A stretch of 64,000 nt of DNA from Pseudomonas lini (GTDB taxonomy: Bacteria; Pseudomonadota; Gammaproteobacteria; Pseudomonadales; Pseudomonadaceae), in the NCBI RefSeq assembly GCF_001042905.1, contig NZ_JYLB01000001.1:744001-808000 (forward strand), written 5' to 3'. Shown in pieces: positions 46,547 to 56,012 of this stretch. A model generated the notes under the pieces. It did no database searches, was not told the DNA's origin, and saw only the letters and a program-made list of their open reading frames with translations. Position 1 is the first letter of the stretch. Each line of letters starts with the position of its first letter. Both the position numbers and the translations under genes were made by a program.

Positions 46547-48012
46547 CGACGGCCCCCTCTTTGACGCGCGGGTGGACTGGAGGGGCGACTGACCTGATGG
46601 CCGGCCGATCGCGAGGCACTGGGGCGCTGGGCGGATGCCTGGCTGGTCCGGCCACGACTGGCTTGTGCGTTGGTCTGGGACGGTGAGCGCGCGCCGGCGA
46701 ATGCATTGTTGCGGGCACTGCCCGTACTGGCGGACGGCCGGTTTTGCGTAGTTTGGCGCGCCTGTGAGGTGCCCTGTGCGCGCTGATTCACCTGAGCGGT
46801 CTGTCTGGCGGGCGGCCGACCCTCCCGAGTGTTTCTGGCAGTGCCCTGGCTTCTGTCAGTCGTCCTCGGCTTGTCTGCACCTGCTTGCATCCGATTACCG
46901 GCCGAGGTTCCAGACTGGGCTTCGCGTGCTCGATCACGGGCTTCGCGGTTGCTGGTGGCAGGTCGTTCGATACCGTGCTTGTCCATTGAACTACGGGCTT
47001 TTTCACGCGCCTGGGCACGTTGGGCATTGTCTCCTCGATAAGCCTCACGCTGATTGGCACCGCCCAGTTGTCGGCCGTACTGTTCGCGGCTTCTGGTGTC
47101 TCGATAGGGAACGCCATCGCGGTGAACGGTGTTGTGCTGCCACTTGTTCTGATTATTGGTGATTTGGTTGTTGCGATTGATGTTGTTGTAGCGATCGATG
47201 TCGATGTCGATGTCGTTGTTGTCCCAGTCACAATCACCCCACAACGAGCCGATGATCGCCACGCCGGTACCAAACGCCAGCCCGGCCAGCAATGCCGAAC
47301 CGGGGTAATAGGCTGGTGGCGGTGGATAGTACACGGGAGGCGCCGCAGGATAGGGCCAGGTGCCGTAGGTGGTTGTCGGGTTATAACTGGGTACGTAAAC
47401 CACCTGCGGATCGGAGGGCTGAATGATGATGGTGGAGGTGCTGCTGGCAGGGGCCGGTGCGGCAGACGTGGGGGCCGGGGCCGCAACAGCCTGAACCGTC
47501 ACGTTCTGATATTGGTTGCTCTGCAGGTTGCCTGCGGCTTGCGCCTGATGACGCAAGCGTTGCACGCCCCCCATGACATCGTCGGGCTGCGCCAGGAAGG
47601 CATCCCCCAGACGTTGTACCCAGACGGGATCCTGTCCCAGCGTTGCCAGGACCTGGGGGAAGGCGACCAGCGCCTGCACACTCGGATCCCAAGGCTGGCT
47701 CGCCACCTGTTTTACCGCATCATCGCCCTTGGCCTCCGGGTGTGCTTTAGACCAGGTCACCGCTTCGGCGACTTCCCCGGGGTACGTGGTGGCCATCAGC
47801 ACCTGTGCCAGCAGTGGGTCCGGGTAAAGCGCAATGGGAGCCAGCATTTGATCCAGCTGCTCCTGGGTAAACACGGCATCTTTGGCCGCCGCGGTGACGG
47901 GCGCTGTATCGGCAGCGTTTGTGGTCGCGCTCGCATCCAATGGCTGCGCCAGGCAGTAAGGTCCACTCAAAAACAATACAGCTGACACCGCGTAAAACAA
48001 TGGAATGCGCAT
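46543..48012 (-). CDS. DUF3300 exported protein with low-complexity tail
   Basis: 489-residue protein with a signal peptide, a DUF3300 domain (about 45-200, LDQMLAPIALYPDPLLAQVLMATTYP and VQALVAFPQVL), a Pro/Tyr-rich segment (about 215-245), an Asn/Asp-rich stretch (DNNDIDIDIDRYNNINRNNQ) and a long Arg/Ser/Gln-rich, disordered C-terminus ending RQRGGRR. The basic tail could bind nucleic acid or cell-wall polyanion. Function unknown; paired with DUF2950. Confidence 0.88.
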   Translation of the reverse strand: MRIPLFYAVSAVLFLSGPYCLAQPLDASATTNAADTAPVTAAAKDAVFTQEQLDQMLAPIALYPDPLLAQVLMATTYPGEVAEAVTWSKAHPEAKGDDAVKQVASQPWDPSVQALVAFPQVLATLGQDPVWVQRLGDAFLAQPDDVMGGVQRLRHQAQAAGNLQSNQYQNVTVQAVAAPAPTSAAPAPASSTSTIIIQPSDPQVVYVPSYNPTTTYGTWPYPAAPPVYYPPPPAYYPGSALLAGLAFGTGVAIIGSLWGDCDWDNNDIDIDIDRYNNINRNNQITNNQNKWQHNTVHRDGVPYRDTRSREQYGRQLGGANQREAYRGDNAQRAQAREKARSSMDKHGIERPATSNREARDRAREAQSGTSAGNRMQAGADKPRTTDRSQGTARNTREGRPPARQTAQVNQRAQGTSQARQTTQNRPSASTGSARNNAFAGARSPSQTNAQASRGRTSQASAQRPSASRSAGHQVSRPSSPPARQRGGRR

Positions 48013-48064
48013 TGCACCCCCTCTGTGATCAGGCAGACTTGAGCGCCTTGATAGTACCGCCCGT

Positions 48065-48520
48065 TCAAGGGGTTATCTGGTAGCCCCGTTGCTGCATGCA
48101 ACTGCTGTAGGCGGAAGCAGTGGCAGCCGGTTCTGCCCGGCGATCCTCACGACGATCCTGACGTTGCCGGGATCCACCTACAACCGCACCTGCCACAGCA
48201 GCATCCTTGGCTTTGTTCTGTCGGTATTCCTGTTTGACATCGTCGTCTACCTTGTCATAAAGCTCGTCATGCTGACGACCGCGTGCTCCGGCAACCGCCG
48301 CACCGGCAACGGCACCAGTAGCCGCACCACGGGCACGTCCGCCTGATTCAGATGCTGAGCTGGTGCTTGCTGTGCTGCTGGCCTGAGCCTGGCATGAACT
48401 AATGTCCTGCTGAATGATTTCGGGAGACTGCCCTTTGAGCGGCGTTACGGTCTCGGCTGAAGCGCAAAGGCAGAATACCGAGACAATCGTAGCCAGACAG
48501 GGTGGGATGGATTTTTTCAT
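48065..48520 (-). CDS. Glycine-zipper exported protein (YMGG-like)
   Basis: 151-residue protein with a signal peptide (cleavage after ASA, about 22). The mature part has ETVTPLKGQ and DISSCQAQ, a glycine-zipper-like segment (ARGAATGAVAGAAVAGARG, about 67-85), a charged middle and a C-terminal CMQQRGYQITP. Two cysteines could form a disulfide. Glycine-zipper proteins often sit in the outer membrane. A shorter relative without the zipper lies at 12716-13036. Confidence 0.85.
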   Translation of the reverse strand: MKKSIPPCLATIVSVFCLCASAETVTPLKGQSPEIIQQDISSCQAQASSTASTSSASESGGRARGAATGAVAGAAVAGARGRQHDELYDKVDDDVKQEYRQNKAKDAAVAGAVVGGSRQRQDRREDRRAEPAATASAYSSCMQQRGYQITP

Positions 48521-48765
48521 AAAGACTCCACTGCTATCAGTGTGCTTTGGATCTTTTAGTCTAGCTCAGCATCTGGGCGACCAACCCTGAAACAATGTTC
48601 TTATGATGCAACCTCTAATTCCTTTTGTACTTCTACTCCCTCGAACGGGTGTGGCAAGTTTTGAGCACTGACTTACACTGCGATACACCCAATGCGAACA
48701 AATGACTGCTTAACGGATCGATAGATCCCACAGCAATCCGGGCATCACGTAATGATCAAGCCAAC

Positions 48766-49425
48766 ATGAAAACGATCATGGCCCTTTTCAGCTGTCTGCT
48801 CGCTGCCAGCGTGTGCGCGGCGACGAGCACCTGTGCCAATGCCTCACCTGCTTCGCCAATCATCCACACCAGCTTCGACTGCGCCACGGCAAGGGCATCC
48901 GTCGAAAAGCTTATCTGTCGCGATCCACAACTAACGCAGATGGATATTGAACTGACGCGTCTTTATCGCCTGGCGCTCACGGATGATCATTCAGTACCGC
49001 GCCCAGACAAAGTCATGATCGACCAGCAGTTCTGGGTCGACGCCCGCAATCAATGTGCCTCCGAGACTGCGCCCAAGACGTGCGCGATCCGAAGTTATGC
49101 CGAGCGCGCGCACCAGCTGCGCCAAGGCTCGGCAATTGCGAGAACCAAGGATCCAGACAGACTCACCGAAGGCCCCCTGGCTTTTCGTTGCGCAGGGTTA
49201 AACGCGTTGATTACCGCCACTTTCTTTAACACCCAGCCTGGTGTCGTGTACCTGAAATGGGCGAACGCTTCGATCACCCTGAACCAGGTGCAGAATGATT
49301 CGGGAACCCAATACACCGGCAAGGATTCCCAAGGGAACTACAGCTTCTGGCAAGACGGTAACGTGGTGCTTTTCCAGAAGCCAGGCTCAGGGGAAATGAG
49401 TTGTACGGCCGAGCCGATCGGCTGA
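48766..49425 (+). CDS. LprI-domain and MliC-domain fusion, candidate lysozyme inhibitor
   Basis: 219-residue exported protein. A signal peptide (about 1-19) is followed by an LprI/DUF1311 domain (about 38-115, SFDCATARASVEKLICRDPQL through the NQCASETAPKTCAIRSYAER cysteine set). The C-terminal domain (about 135-219) matches MliC/membrane-bound lysozyme inhibitor, with FRCAGLNALITATFFN and GNYSFWQDGNVVLF. MliC blocks C-type lysozymes in the periplasm. No lipobox is seen, so it is probably soluble. Convergent with the patatin gene. Confidence 0.85.
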   Translation: MKTIMALFSCLLAASVCAATSTCANASPASPIIHTSFDCATARASVEKLICRDPQLTQMDIELTRLYRLALTDDHSVPRPDKVMIDQQFWVDARNQCASETAPKTCAIRSYAERAHQLRQGSAIARTKDPDRLTEGPLAFRCAGLNALITATFFNTQPGVVYLKWANASITLNQVQNDSGTQYTGKDSQGNYSFWQDGNVVLFQKPGSGEMSCTAEPIG

Positions 49426-49434
49426 GACCGTCTT

Positions 49435-50688
49435 TCACGTACTCGGCGATTTATGCCACGGATAGCCTTTGGCACTGAGTTCAAAGGCGTACTTGAACAA
49501 GCGCTTCATGTACTCGCCATCGAATTTATGGAGGCGAGAAATGCGGAAGTCGGAGCCGATGTACGCCAGATTGAAATCCGCTCCATCCTGCTGGGCAATT
49601 CGGTAAATTCGATCCAGATCGCTGATCCCCTGATTCTGGATCAATGCGCTGATGGCTCGACCGCCGATGTTCAAGGTTCGGCGCTTGGTTCCGGACCATT
49701 GCAGTTCCAGTTTGCCATTGCGAATCACATAGAAATGCCGTTCACGCCGCAAACGCGCCCCGGGCACTTGGTTCAGCGCCATCACGGTGCCGGGTGGGTA
49801 AAGGAACACCTGCGTAAGGACACCTCCGTCCACGTGCATTTCCTGAAACGGGTGGCCGTTAACGTCCACATCAATCATGACGGGTGAGACGGCTCCTGGA
49901 ATACTCATCGACGCGACCATGATGTTGCGAAACAGCTCAAGCGCTCCCGGTGCCTGGCTGGAGGCAATAGCCCCCATGTTCCAGGTGACCGGACGGCCTG
50001 AATCAAGGTCGGTTGTGCCGATCATCAGGAGCCGTCCCTTGGCGTATTCCGCCGCGATCGCCGCGAGAATCTCGGCAGTGACGTGCTGTGCAATGAGCCG
50101 CGACAGTGGCTTGCTGTGCGCCATACCATCGCTGGTAAGACGGGTCAGCATATTACGCGCATGGAAAATGTCTTTTGGACCGACTGCATTGCAGATACGC
50201 ACAATGACCTCGTCGTACTGGGGCCCCAGGTAGGCAAACGGGGCGACCAGGGCACCAGCGCTAATGCCGGTGACGACTTTGAACACAGGTCGAGACCCAT
50301 GCCGGGTCCATCCCGCAATGATGCCCCCGGCGAATGTGCCGGCGTCGCCGCCGCCCGAAACGGCCAGCAGATTTGCCCGCGGCAGGATATCGTTCGGTAG
50401 CCCTGCGCTGGCGAGCGCCTCAGCCTCTCGAAGGTTGGCCAAGCTCACATCCCGAATGAACGGCGTCAGGTCCTGGTCCAGCCAGTAGCGAGCATCTGGA
50501 ATGCCCGGGATCAGCGCTTTTTCCGTTAACGTTGGCGGCACCGCATCACGGCGTTGCAGGCACGCTTGACGCAACATGTTCAGGGTTGAGGCGCTAGGTC
50601 TGAGCTGGAATGGTTTCAACACGCCTCCTCCGGCCCCTGCCAGTGGCAGAGCCCCATGACCAGTCTCAATGGCGAGTGGCCTGAACAT
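49435..50688 (-). CDS. Patatin-like phospholipase
   Basis: 417-residue lipid acyl hydrolase. The oxyanion loop LLAVSGGGDAGTFAGGI (about 108-124), the nucleophile motif VTGISAGALVAPFAYLG (Ser in GISAG, about 142) and the DGG catalytic Asp in MHVDGGVLTQ (about 288) form the Ser-Asp dyad. The first 40 residues are not family-like. A GGAGGAGG sequence just before TTG at about 50619 suggests a later start (MKPFQL...), removing a doubtful N-terminus. Confidence 0.88.
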   Translation of the reverse strand: MFRPLAIETGHGALPLAGAGGGVLKPFQLRPSASTLNMLRQACLQRRDAVPPTLTEKALIPGIPDARYWLDQDLTPFIRDVSLANLREAEALASAGLPNDILPRANLLAVSGGGDAGTFAGGIIAGWTRHGSRPVFKVVTGISAGALVAPFAYLGPQYDEVIVRICNAVGPKDIFHARNMLTRLTSDGMAHSKPLSRLIAQHVTAEILAAIAAEYAKGRLLMIGTTDLDSGRPVTWNMGAIASSQAPGALELFRNIMVASMSIPGAVSPVMIDVDVNGHPFQEMHVDGGVLTQVFLYPPGTVMALNQVPGARLRRERHFYVIRNGKLELQWSGTKRRTLNIGGRAISALIQNQGISDLDRIYRIAQQDGADFNLAYIGSDFRISRLHKFDGEYMKRLFKYAFELSAKGYPWHKSPST

Positions 50689-50793
50689 CTTTCATGCTAG
50701 CGCAAGCTCAGGCAGTCATAACGTTGGTGGGACGTCCGGTCTGCCCTGCGGATGATCCTCCCCCCATAGACGCTCATTAGAAAATGCGAGCAA

Positions 50794-51429
50794 TCACCGC
50801 AACTTCAGCGGATCGACCAGTTCAGCGGCGATGGCCATGCCCACCAGGTCCGGCAAGGTATTGGCTTGCATGCGTTTCATCACCCGCGAACGATACAGAT
50901 CGACGGTTTTCGCACTGACACCCAGTTGCTCAGCGATCTCGCGGGTGGTGTAACCCTGGACCAGCGGCAGCAAGACATCGCGCTCCCGTGGGGTCAGGGT
51001 CAGCAAGCGCGCCTGCAAGGCATCGTACCCCTGATTACCCGAGCGGCTTGCCGCGCAGTTGCTGAGCGCCTGTTGCACGCTGTCCAGCAGCAATTGTTCG
51101 TTGTAGGGCTTCTCGATGAAGTCATGAGCACCCGCTTTGAAAGCGCGAACCACGATCGGCACATCCGCGTGCCCGCTGACGAAAATGATCGGCAGGTTCA
51201 GCTCACGTGCGCGCATCTCTTCCTGCACGTTCAAACCGCCCATGCCGGGCATGCGAACATCGAGCAGCACGCAGGCATCAAGACTGGCATCACAGGCATT
51301 GAGAAACGCCACGCCACTGGTAAACGGCAAGGCTTTGAGCCCTACCGACTCCAGCAACCAGACTGTCGAATCGAGCATGCCTTGGTCATCGTCGACCACA
51401 TACACCACGTGCTCCGTCGCACCTGCCAT
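50794..51429 (-). CDS. FixJ/LuxR-type response regulator
   Basis: 211-residue regulator. The receiver domain has VVDDDQGML, phospho-acceptor Asp in CVLLDVRMPGMGG (about 58) and Lys in FIEKPYNEQLLLDSV. The HTH domain carries LTPRERDVLLPLVQGYTTREIAEQLGVSAKTVDLYRSRVMKRM in its two helix pairs. It starts 4 bases after the sensor kinase stop. It should regulate the divergent carboxylate operon beginning at 53941. Confidence 0.93.
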   Translation of the reverse strand: MAGATEHVVYVVDDDQGMLDSTVWLLESVGLKALPFTSGVAFLNACDASLDACVLLDVRMPGMGGLNVQEEMRARELNLPIIFVSGHADVPIVVRAFKAGAHDFIEKPYNEQLLLDSVQQALSNCAASRSGNQGYDALQARLLTLTPRERDVLLPLVQGYTTREIAEQLGVSAKTVDLYRSRVMKRMQANTLPDLVGMAIAAELVDPLKLR

Positions 51430-51433
51430 TACG

Positions 51434-53710
51434 TTATTCCTGTTGTTGTTTTATTGGGCCGACCAGCGGCAAGCGGCAGCTCATCAGCAGCCCGACAGGT
51501 TGGCGTCGGGCCTGTAATTCGCCACCAAAACCTTCGATGATGCTGCGACTCATGGACAAGCCAAGCCCCAGGCCATCGACCTTGCTGGTATAGAACGGGG
51601 TAAATATCTGCTCCAGTTCGGGCTCGCTGACGCCTGGCCCCTGGTCTTGCACACTGATTTCCACGGTTGCACCACCGCCCTGCCCCGCAGCCATCACGAT
51701 CAGCGAGGGTTGCCCCGGATGTTGTTCGCGGTTGGCATCGATGGCATTTCGCAAGAGATTGAGCAGGACCTGCTCCAGCAGCACTCGGTCGGCATAAATC
51801 GGCGGCAGATTATCCGGTAGGCGATCCTCGATTGTCACTTGGCAATTGCTCGCCTCCCAGGCGCATAAACGCACGGCCTCGCGGGCGACCTCGGTGAAAT
51901 TCAAGGCCTGCATGCGGCGTTGCCCCTTGCGCAGAAACGCCCGCAAACGTCTGATCACTTCTGAAGCATGAGTGGCGTGATGGGTAATGCGCTCCAGCCC
52001 TTGCGCCACTTTGGCGGCGGCCTGGGGATTGGAGTCCAGCGTCTGTAAATAGCGCTGGCTGGCATTGGCGTAATTGACTACCGCAGCCAATGGCTGGTTG
52101 ATTTCGTGAGCGATGCCCGAGGCCAATTCACCCAGGGTGACCAACCGCGCGGTGTGCGCCAGTTCGTCCTGATGACGGCGCTGCTGCACTTCACGCAGTT
52201 CACGCTCGGTCATGTCCCGCGCCACCAACGAGTAATAGCGCTCGCCGCCGGCCGAACGGTGCGCCAGCAGCACCAGCGATACCGGCACTGAAGTGCCGCC
52301 TGCCGGTGGCTGCAATCGCGCATCGGTGCTCCAGACACCGTCGCGCTCGGCGCTGCTCCAGCCATCACGCTGCAGACGTGCCAGGTCGCCGCTGGCGAAC
52401 AACGTTGCCAGGGCTGGCATCGGTTGTTGCTCGTCGATCCCCAGGATGCGCCGCGCCGCTGGATTGAGGTAAGTGACTTGCCCCTCGGGGTCGATGAACA
52501 ACACAGGATCGGTGTTGGCCTCGACGACTTCCGCCAGGCGTCGCTTGTTCTCCTCGGCGAGCACCCGGGCGGTAATGTCCCGGGACACGCTGACCACTTC
52601 CACCACCGTCCCGGTATAGGTCTCACGAATCGCCCGGCTGGCGGTTTCAAACCACAGGTAATGCCCATCCCGATGGCGAATCCGATACGTCATCGTGTGA
52701 TAACCGTCCTGCTCCAGGGCATCCCGCGCGCGCTGCACCAAGCTGGCCAGGTCCTGACCATGGAACAAGCCTTGGGCCATTTGCCCGCGCAACTCCTCCG
52801 GCCAGTAGCCGAGCAGTGTCCAGGACGCCGGCGAGGCATCGAGAAAGCGCCCATCCGGTGTGTGTCGGGAAATCAGGTCAGTGGTGTTTTCAATGATCAG
52901 CCGGTACAGCCGCCGTGCCGTGGCCGCTTCACGCTCGGCCAGCACTTGTGCCGTGGCATCGCGACACCGGGCGAGCACACGGTTGTCCTGGGGATCGGGG
53001 ATAAACGTCCAGATCAGGATCTGCGCTTCGAATTGGGCTTCGACACCTTCGATGGCGCGTTGCTGGTCCAGGCAGGCGCGAACCAGCACCCGGTGATTGA
53101 CCGGCAGAAAACCCAGCACATCGGTCAGCGGTTTTTCGGCGAGCAGTGCCAACAGCGCGGCATTGAATTCCAGCGGCCGGCCCTGCGCATCGAGCAACAG
53201 ACTCGGTTGCGGGTCGTGCCCCAACAGCGGTGAGCCGCGCAGCATGCCGTTGACGCTGCTCAGCAACGTCGTCAGCAAGTCCTGCACCCAACCCAGCCAA
53301 TCAAGGCTCACGCCCTCGCACACTTCCACCAGCAACAAACCCGCCTGCCCCGGTTGCAACGCCAGATCAAACACCTGGCCATGGCTGATAGCGGCCCGGC
53401 GCAGTCGGCCGGCCAGCCAACAATCGAGTTGACGTACTTGCGCCAGATCCAGCCGCCCCGCTGCGGCCAGCCGGTCAAACAACCGCTGATCGCTAGCCAG
53501 CGAAGGGTCGCCCAGCCCCGGTGGAAAATGCTGGGCGGCGCCCTCGTGGCTGTAAATCCGCGCATTGGGTTGCCAACTCAAATAAACCGCCCGGCGCACC
53601 TCGGGGCAATCCTGCAGCGCACGGCACAACGCATCGGCCCGGGCGGCCAGAGACACACCCTCGCGCTGCAGGCGCAACCAGCTGTGCAATCGAACGGGAG
53701 TCAGGGTCAT
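51434..53710 (-). CDS. PAS-domain sensor histidine kinase (FixL/DctB-like)
   Basis: 758-residue soluble-looking kinase: about 270 N-terminal residues without a recognised domain, two or three PAS domains (ending DGHYLWFETASRAIRETYTG and LNPAARRILGIDEQ), HisKA with phospho-His in ELASGIAHEINQPLAAVVNYAN, and an ATPase domain (NLLRNAIDANREQ, DQGPGVSEPELEQIFTPFYTSK, GLGLGLSMSRSIIEGFGG). No membrane helix is seen, so it should sense a cytoplasmic signal. The ATG at 53710 is preferred to a longer frame. Confidence 0.9.
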   Translation of the reverse strand: MTLTPVRLHSWLRLQREGVSLAARADALCRALQDCPEVRRAVYLSWQPNARIYSHEGAAQHFPPGLGDPSLASDQRLFDRLAAAGRLDLAQVRQLDCWLAGRLRRAAISHGQVFDLALQPGQAGLLLVEVCEGVSLDWLGWVQDLLTTLLSSVNGMLRGSPLLGHDPQPSLLLDAQGRPLEFNAALLALLAEKPLTDVLGFLPVNHRVLVRACLDQQRAIEGVEAQFEAQILIWTFIPDPQDNRVLARCRDATAQVLAEREAATARRLYRLIIENTTDLISRHTPDGRFLDASPASWTLLGYWPEELRGQMAQGLFHGQDLASLVQRARDALEQDGYHTMTYRIRHRDGHYLWFETASRAIRETYTGTVVEVVSVSRDITARVLAEENKRRLAEVVEANTDPVLFIDPEGQVTYLNPAARRILGIDEQQPMPALATLFASGDLARLQRDGWSSAERDGVWSTDARLQPPAGGTSVPVSLVLLAHRSAGGERYYSLVARDMTERELREVQQRRHQDELAHTARLVTLGELASGIAHEINQPLAAVVNYANASQRYLQTLDSNPQAAAKVAQGLERITHHATHASEVIRRLRAFLRKGQRRMQALNFTEVAREAVRLCAWEASNCQVTIEDRLPDNLPPIYADRVLLEQVLLNLLRNAIDANREQHPGQPSLIVMAAGQGGGATVEISVQDQGPGVSEPELEQIFTPFYTSKVDGLGLGLSMSRSIIEGFGGELQARRQPVGLLMSCRLPLVGPIKQQQE

Positions 53711-53940
53711 CACAGGTCCGCTTCGTTGGGGAAGCCAAGGATATACCGGCCTTGGCGGTGTCACTGTATTCATTTAGATCCGAAAGAATCAAATATAGTA
53801 CATATCCCATATGACGTAGGTTGTACTTCCATATCGTTAGCTGAATGTTATATAAAGCAAGCCGGACATAAAAGGCGACCTCAGCGGCTACGCTGCAAGG
53901 TCACCTATAGAGCTAACAATCAGCCACCGAGTACCCGTAC
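53711..53940. promoter_or_regulatory. Divergent promoter region of sensor kinase and carboxylate operon
   Basis: 230 bases, AT-rich in 53770-53850, with GACGTAGGTTGTACTTCC around 53813-53830, which resembles the TACGTA theme of the cstA operator only weakly. It must contain both promoters; I could not assign -35/-10 pairs with confidence. Confidence 0.4.
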
Positions 53941-55563
53941 ATGTCGATCTATGAACAAGGGCTAGGCCCTGCGGCTGTCAACCATATTGCCTTGTCTCCG
54001 CTCAGCTTCATCGAGCGCACCGCCAGCGTTTACCCGCACTATCCCGCCGTCATCCATGGCTCGATCCGCCGCACCTGGGCGCAGACCTACACCCGCTGCC
54101 GCCGTCTGGCCTCGGCGCTGGCCGGTCGCGGCATCGGCAAGAACGACACCGTGGCGGTGATGTTGCCCAACATTCCCGAGATGCTCGAGATGCATTTCGG
54201 CGTGCCGATGATTGGCGCGGTGCTCAACCCGCTCAACGTGCGCCTGGATGCCGAAGCCATTGCCTTCATGCTGCAGCATGGTGAAGCCAAGGTGCTGATT
54301 ACCGACCGTGAGTTCCATGATGTGATTCACGCGGCGATCGGCATGCTGGATCACCCGCCATTGGTCATCGACGTCAATGATCCGGAATACGGCGAAGGCC
54401 AGGCTGTCAGCGATCTGGACTATGAAGCGCTGTTGGCCGAAGGCGACCCTGCTTTCGCCTGGCAGTGGCCCGATGATGAATGGCAAGCCATCTCGCTGAA
54501 TTACACCTCCGGCACCACCGGCAACCCCAAAGGCGTGGTTTACCACCATCGCGGTGCCTACCTGAACTCATTGGGCAACCAGATGACCTGGGCCATGGGT
54601 AACCATCCGGTGTACCTCTGGACCTTGCCGATGTTCCATTGCAACGGTTGGTGCTACCCGTGGATCATCACCGCCATGGCCGGTGTGCATGTGTTTCTGC
54701 GCCGCGTCGATCCACAGAGAATCCTCACGCTGATCCGCGAGCATCAGGTCACCCATCTGTGCGCTGCGCCGATCGTGCTCAATGCCTTGGTCAACATGCC
54801 GGAATCGGCGAAAGCGGCGATCGATCATCCGGTCAACGCGATGGTCGCCGGCGCCGCACCGCCGGCCAAAGTGATCGGTGCCGTGGAGCAAATGGGCATC
54901 AAGGTCACCCACGTCTATGGTCTGACCGAAACCTATGGCCCGGTGACGCTCTGCGCCTGGCATGCCGAATGGGATGAGTTGCCGCTGGACGAACGGGCGC
55001 AAATCAAATCCCGTCAAGGCGTGCGCTACCCGACGCTCGAAGGCGTGATGGTTGGCGATTCGAAGACGCTGGAGCCGACCCCGCGAGACGGTCAGACCAT
55101 CGGTGAGATCTTCATGCGTGGCAACACCGTGATGAAGGGCTACCTGAAGAACCCGACCGCCACAGCCGAGGCGTTCGACGGCGGCTGGTTCCACACCGGC
55201 GACCTGGCGGTGTGTCATCCGAACGGTTATGTCGAGATCAAGGACCGACTCAAGGACATCATCATTTCCGGCGGTGAGAACATTTCCACCATCGAACTGG
55301 AAGGTGTGCTCTATCGCCATCCAGCCGTCATGGAAGCGGCCGTCGTCGCCCGTCCCGATGAGAAATGGGGTGAAACGCCCTGTGCCTTTATCACATTGAA
55401 GGCTGATCACCAGGACGTTCGCGAGGCCGACATCATCAGTTTCTGCCGCGAGCACCTGGCCGGTTTCAAAGTCCCACGCACCGTGATTTTCACCCTGCTG
55501 CCGAAGACTTCAACCGGCAAGATCCAGAAGTACGTGCTGCGCGACAGGGCCAAAGCGCTCTAA
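53941..55563 (+). CDS. Acyl-CoA ligase (AMP-forming; DmdB/AAE-like)
   Basis: 540-residue ANL enzyme making acyl-CoA from a short or medium carboxylate. The ATP loop LNYTSGTTGNPKGVVYHHRG is near 185-204, the A5 motif VYGLTETYGPVT near 330-341, GGWFHTGDLAV near 416 and the hinge KDRLKDIIISGGENISTIELE near 432-452; the Lys of KTSTGKIQK lies near the end. It opens a run of same-strand genes for a permease, an acyl-CoA dehydrogenase and a porin. The DmdB resemblance suggests methylmercaptopropionate-like substrates, but other acids are possible. Confidence 0.88.
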   Translation: MSIYEQGLGPAAVNHIALSPLSFIERTASVYPHYPAVIHGSIRRTWAQTYTRCRRLASALAGRGIGKNDTVAVMLPNIPEMLEMHFGVPMIGAVLNPLNVRLDAEAIAFMLQHGEAKVLITDREFHDVIHAAIGMLDHPPLVIDVNDPEYGEGQAVSDLDYEALLAEGDPAFAWQWPDDEWQAISLNYTSGTTGNPKGVVYHHRGAYLNSLGNQMTWAMGNHPVYLWTLPMFHCNGWCYPWIITAMAGVHVFLRRVDPQRILTLIREHQVTHLCAAPIVLNALVNMPESAKAAIDHPVNAMVAGAAPPAKVIGAVEQMGIKVTHVYGLTETYGPVTLCAWHAEWDELPLDERAQIKSRQGVRYPTLEGVMVGDSKTLEPTPRDGQTIGEIFMRGNTVMKGYLKNPTATAEAFDGGWFHTGDLAVCHPNGYVEIKDRLKDIIISGGENISTIELEGVLYRHPAVMEAAVVARPDEKWGETPCAFITLKADHQDVREADIISFCREHLAGFKVPRTVIFTLLPKTSTGKIQKYVLRDRAKAL

Positions 55564-55685
55564 CCGAATCGACGTTGTACCCACCCAGCGGCAGGTGTTT
55601 TACCTGCCGCTTCGGGCTCGTGCAGGCTGAATTTGGCCCTGCCCCTGACCTACACACTGATAACAAAAACAATGTGGAGCCACCC

Positions 55686-56012
55686 ATGATCGACATCCAT
55701 TCAACCGATACCCAACGCTGTGAACGCATTCGGTCCAACCCCAAATTCCTTCAATTGGTGAGCAGCCGTTCGCGCCTGGCCTGGTCGCTGAGTGCTGCCG
55801 TGCTCGGCACCTACTACGCGTTCATGCTGGTGGTGGCGTTTGCCCCGCAGTGGCTGCACGCGCCGATCGCCGAGCATCGGATGTTGACCCTGGGCATGCC
55901 GGTGGGCGCGGCGATCATCATTTTTTCCTGGCTGCTGACCGGTTGGTACGTCTACAGCGCCAACACACGTTTCGACGCACTGGGCGCCGCCATTCTCGAG
56001 GAGAGCAAGTGA
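55686..56012 (+). CDS. DUF485 membrane protein (YjcH-like) paired with ActP-type permease
   Basis: 108-residue protein with two membrane helices (about 37-57 and 70-92) and the DUF485 signature near [25 protein letters not shown]. Such proteins precede acetate permease genes. The ATG at 55686 starts the conserved protein; the longer frame upstream is unlikely. It ends in a TGATG overlap with the permease. Confidence 0.92.
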   Translation: MIDIHSTDTQRCERIRSNPKFLQLVSSRSRLAWSLSAAVLGTYYAFMLVVAFAPQWLHAPIAEHRMLTLGMPVGAAIIIFSWLLTGWYVYSANTRFDALGAAILEESK

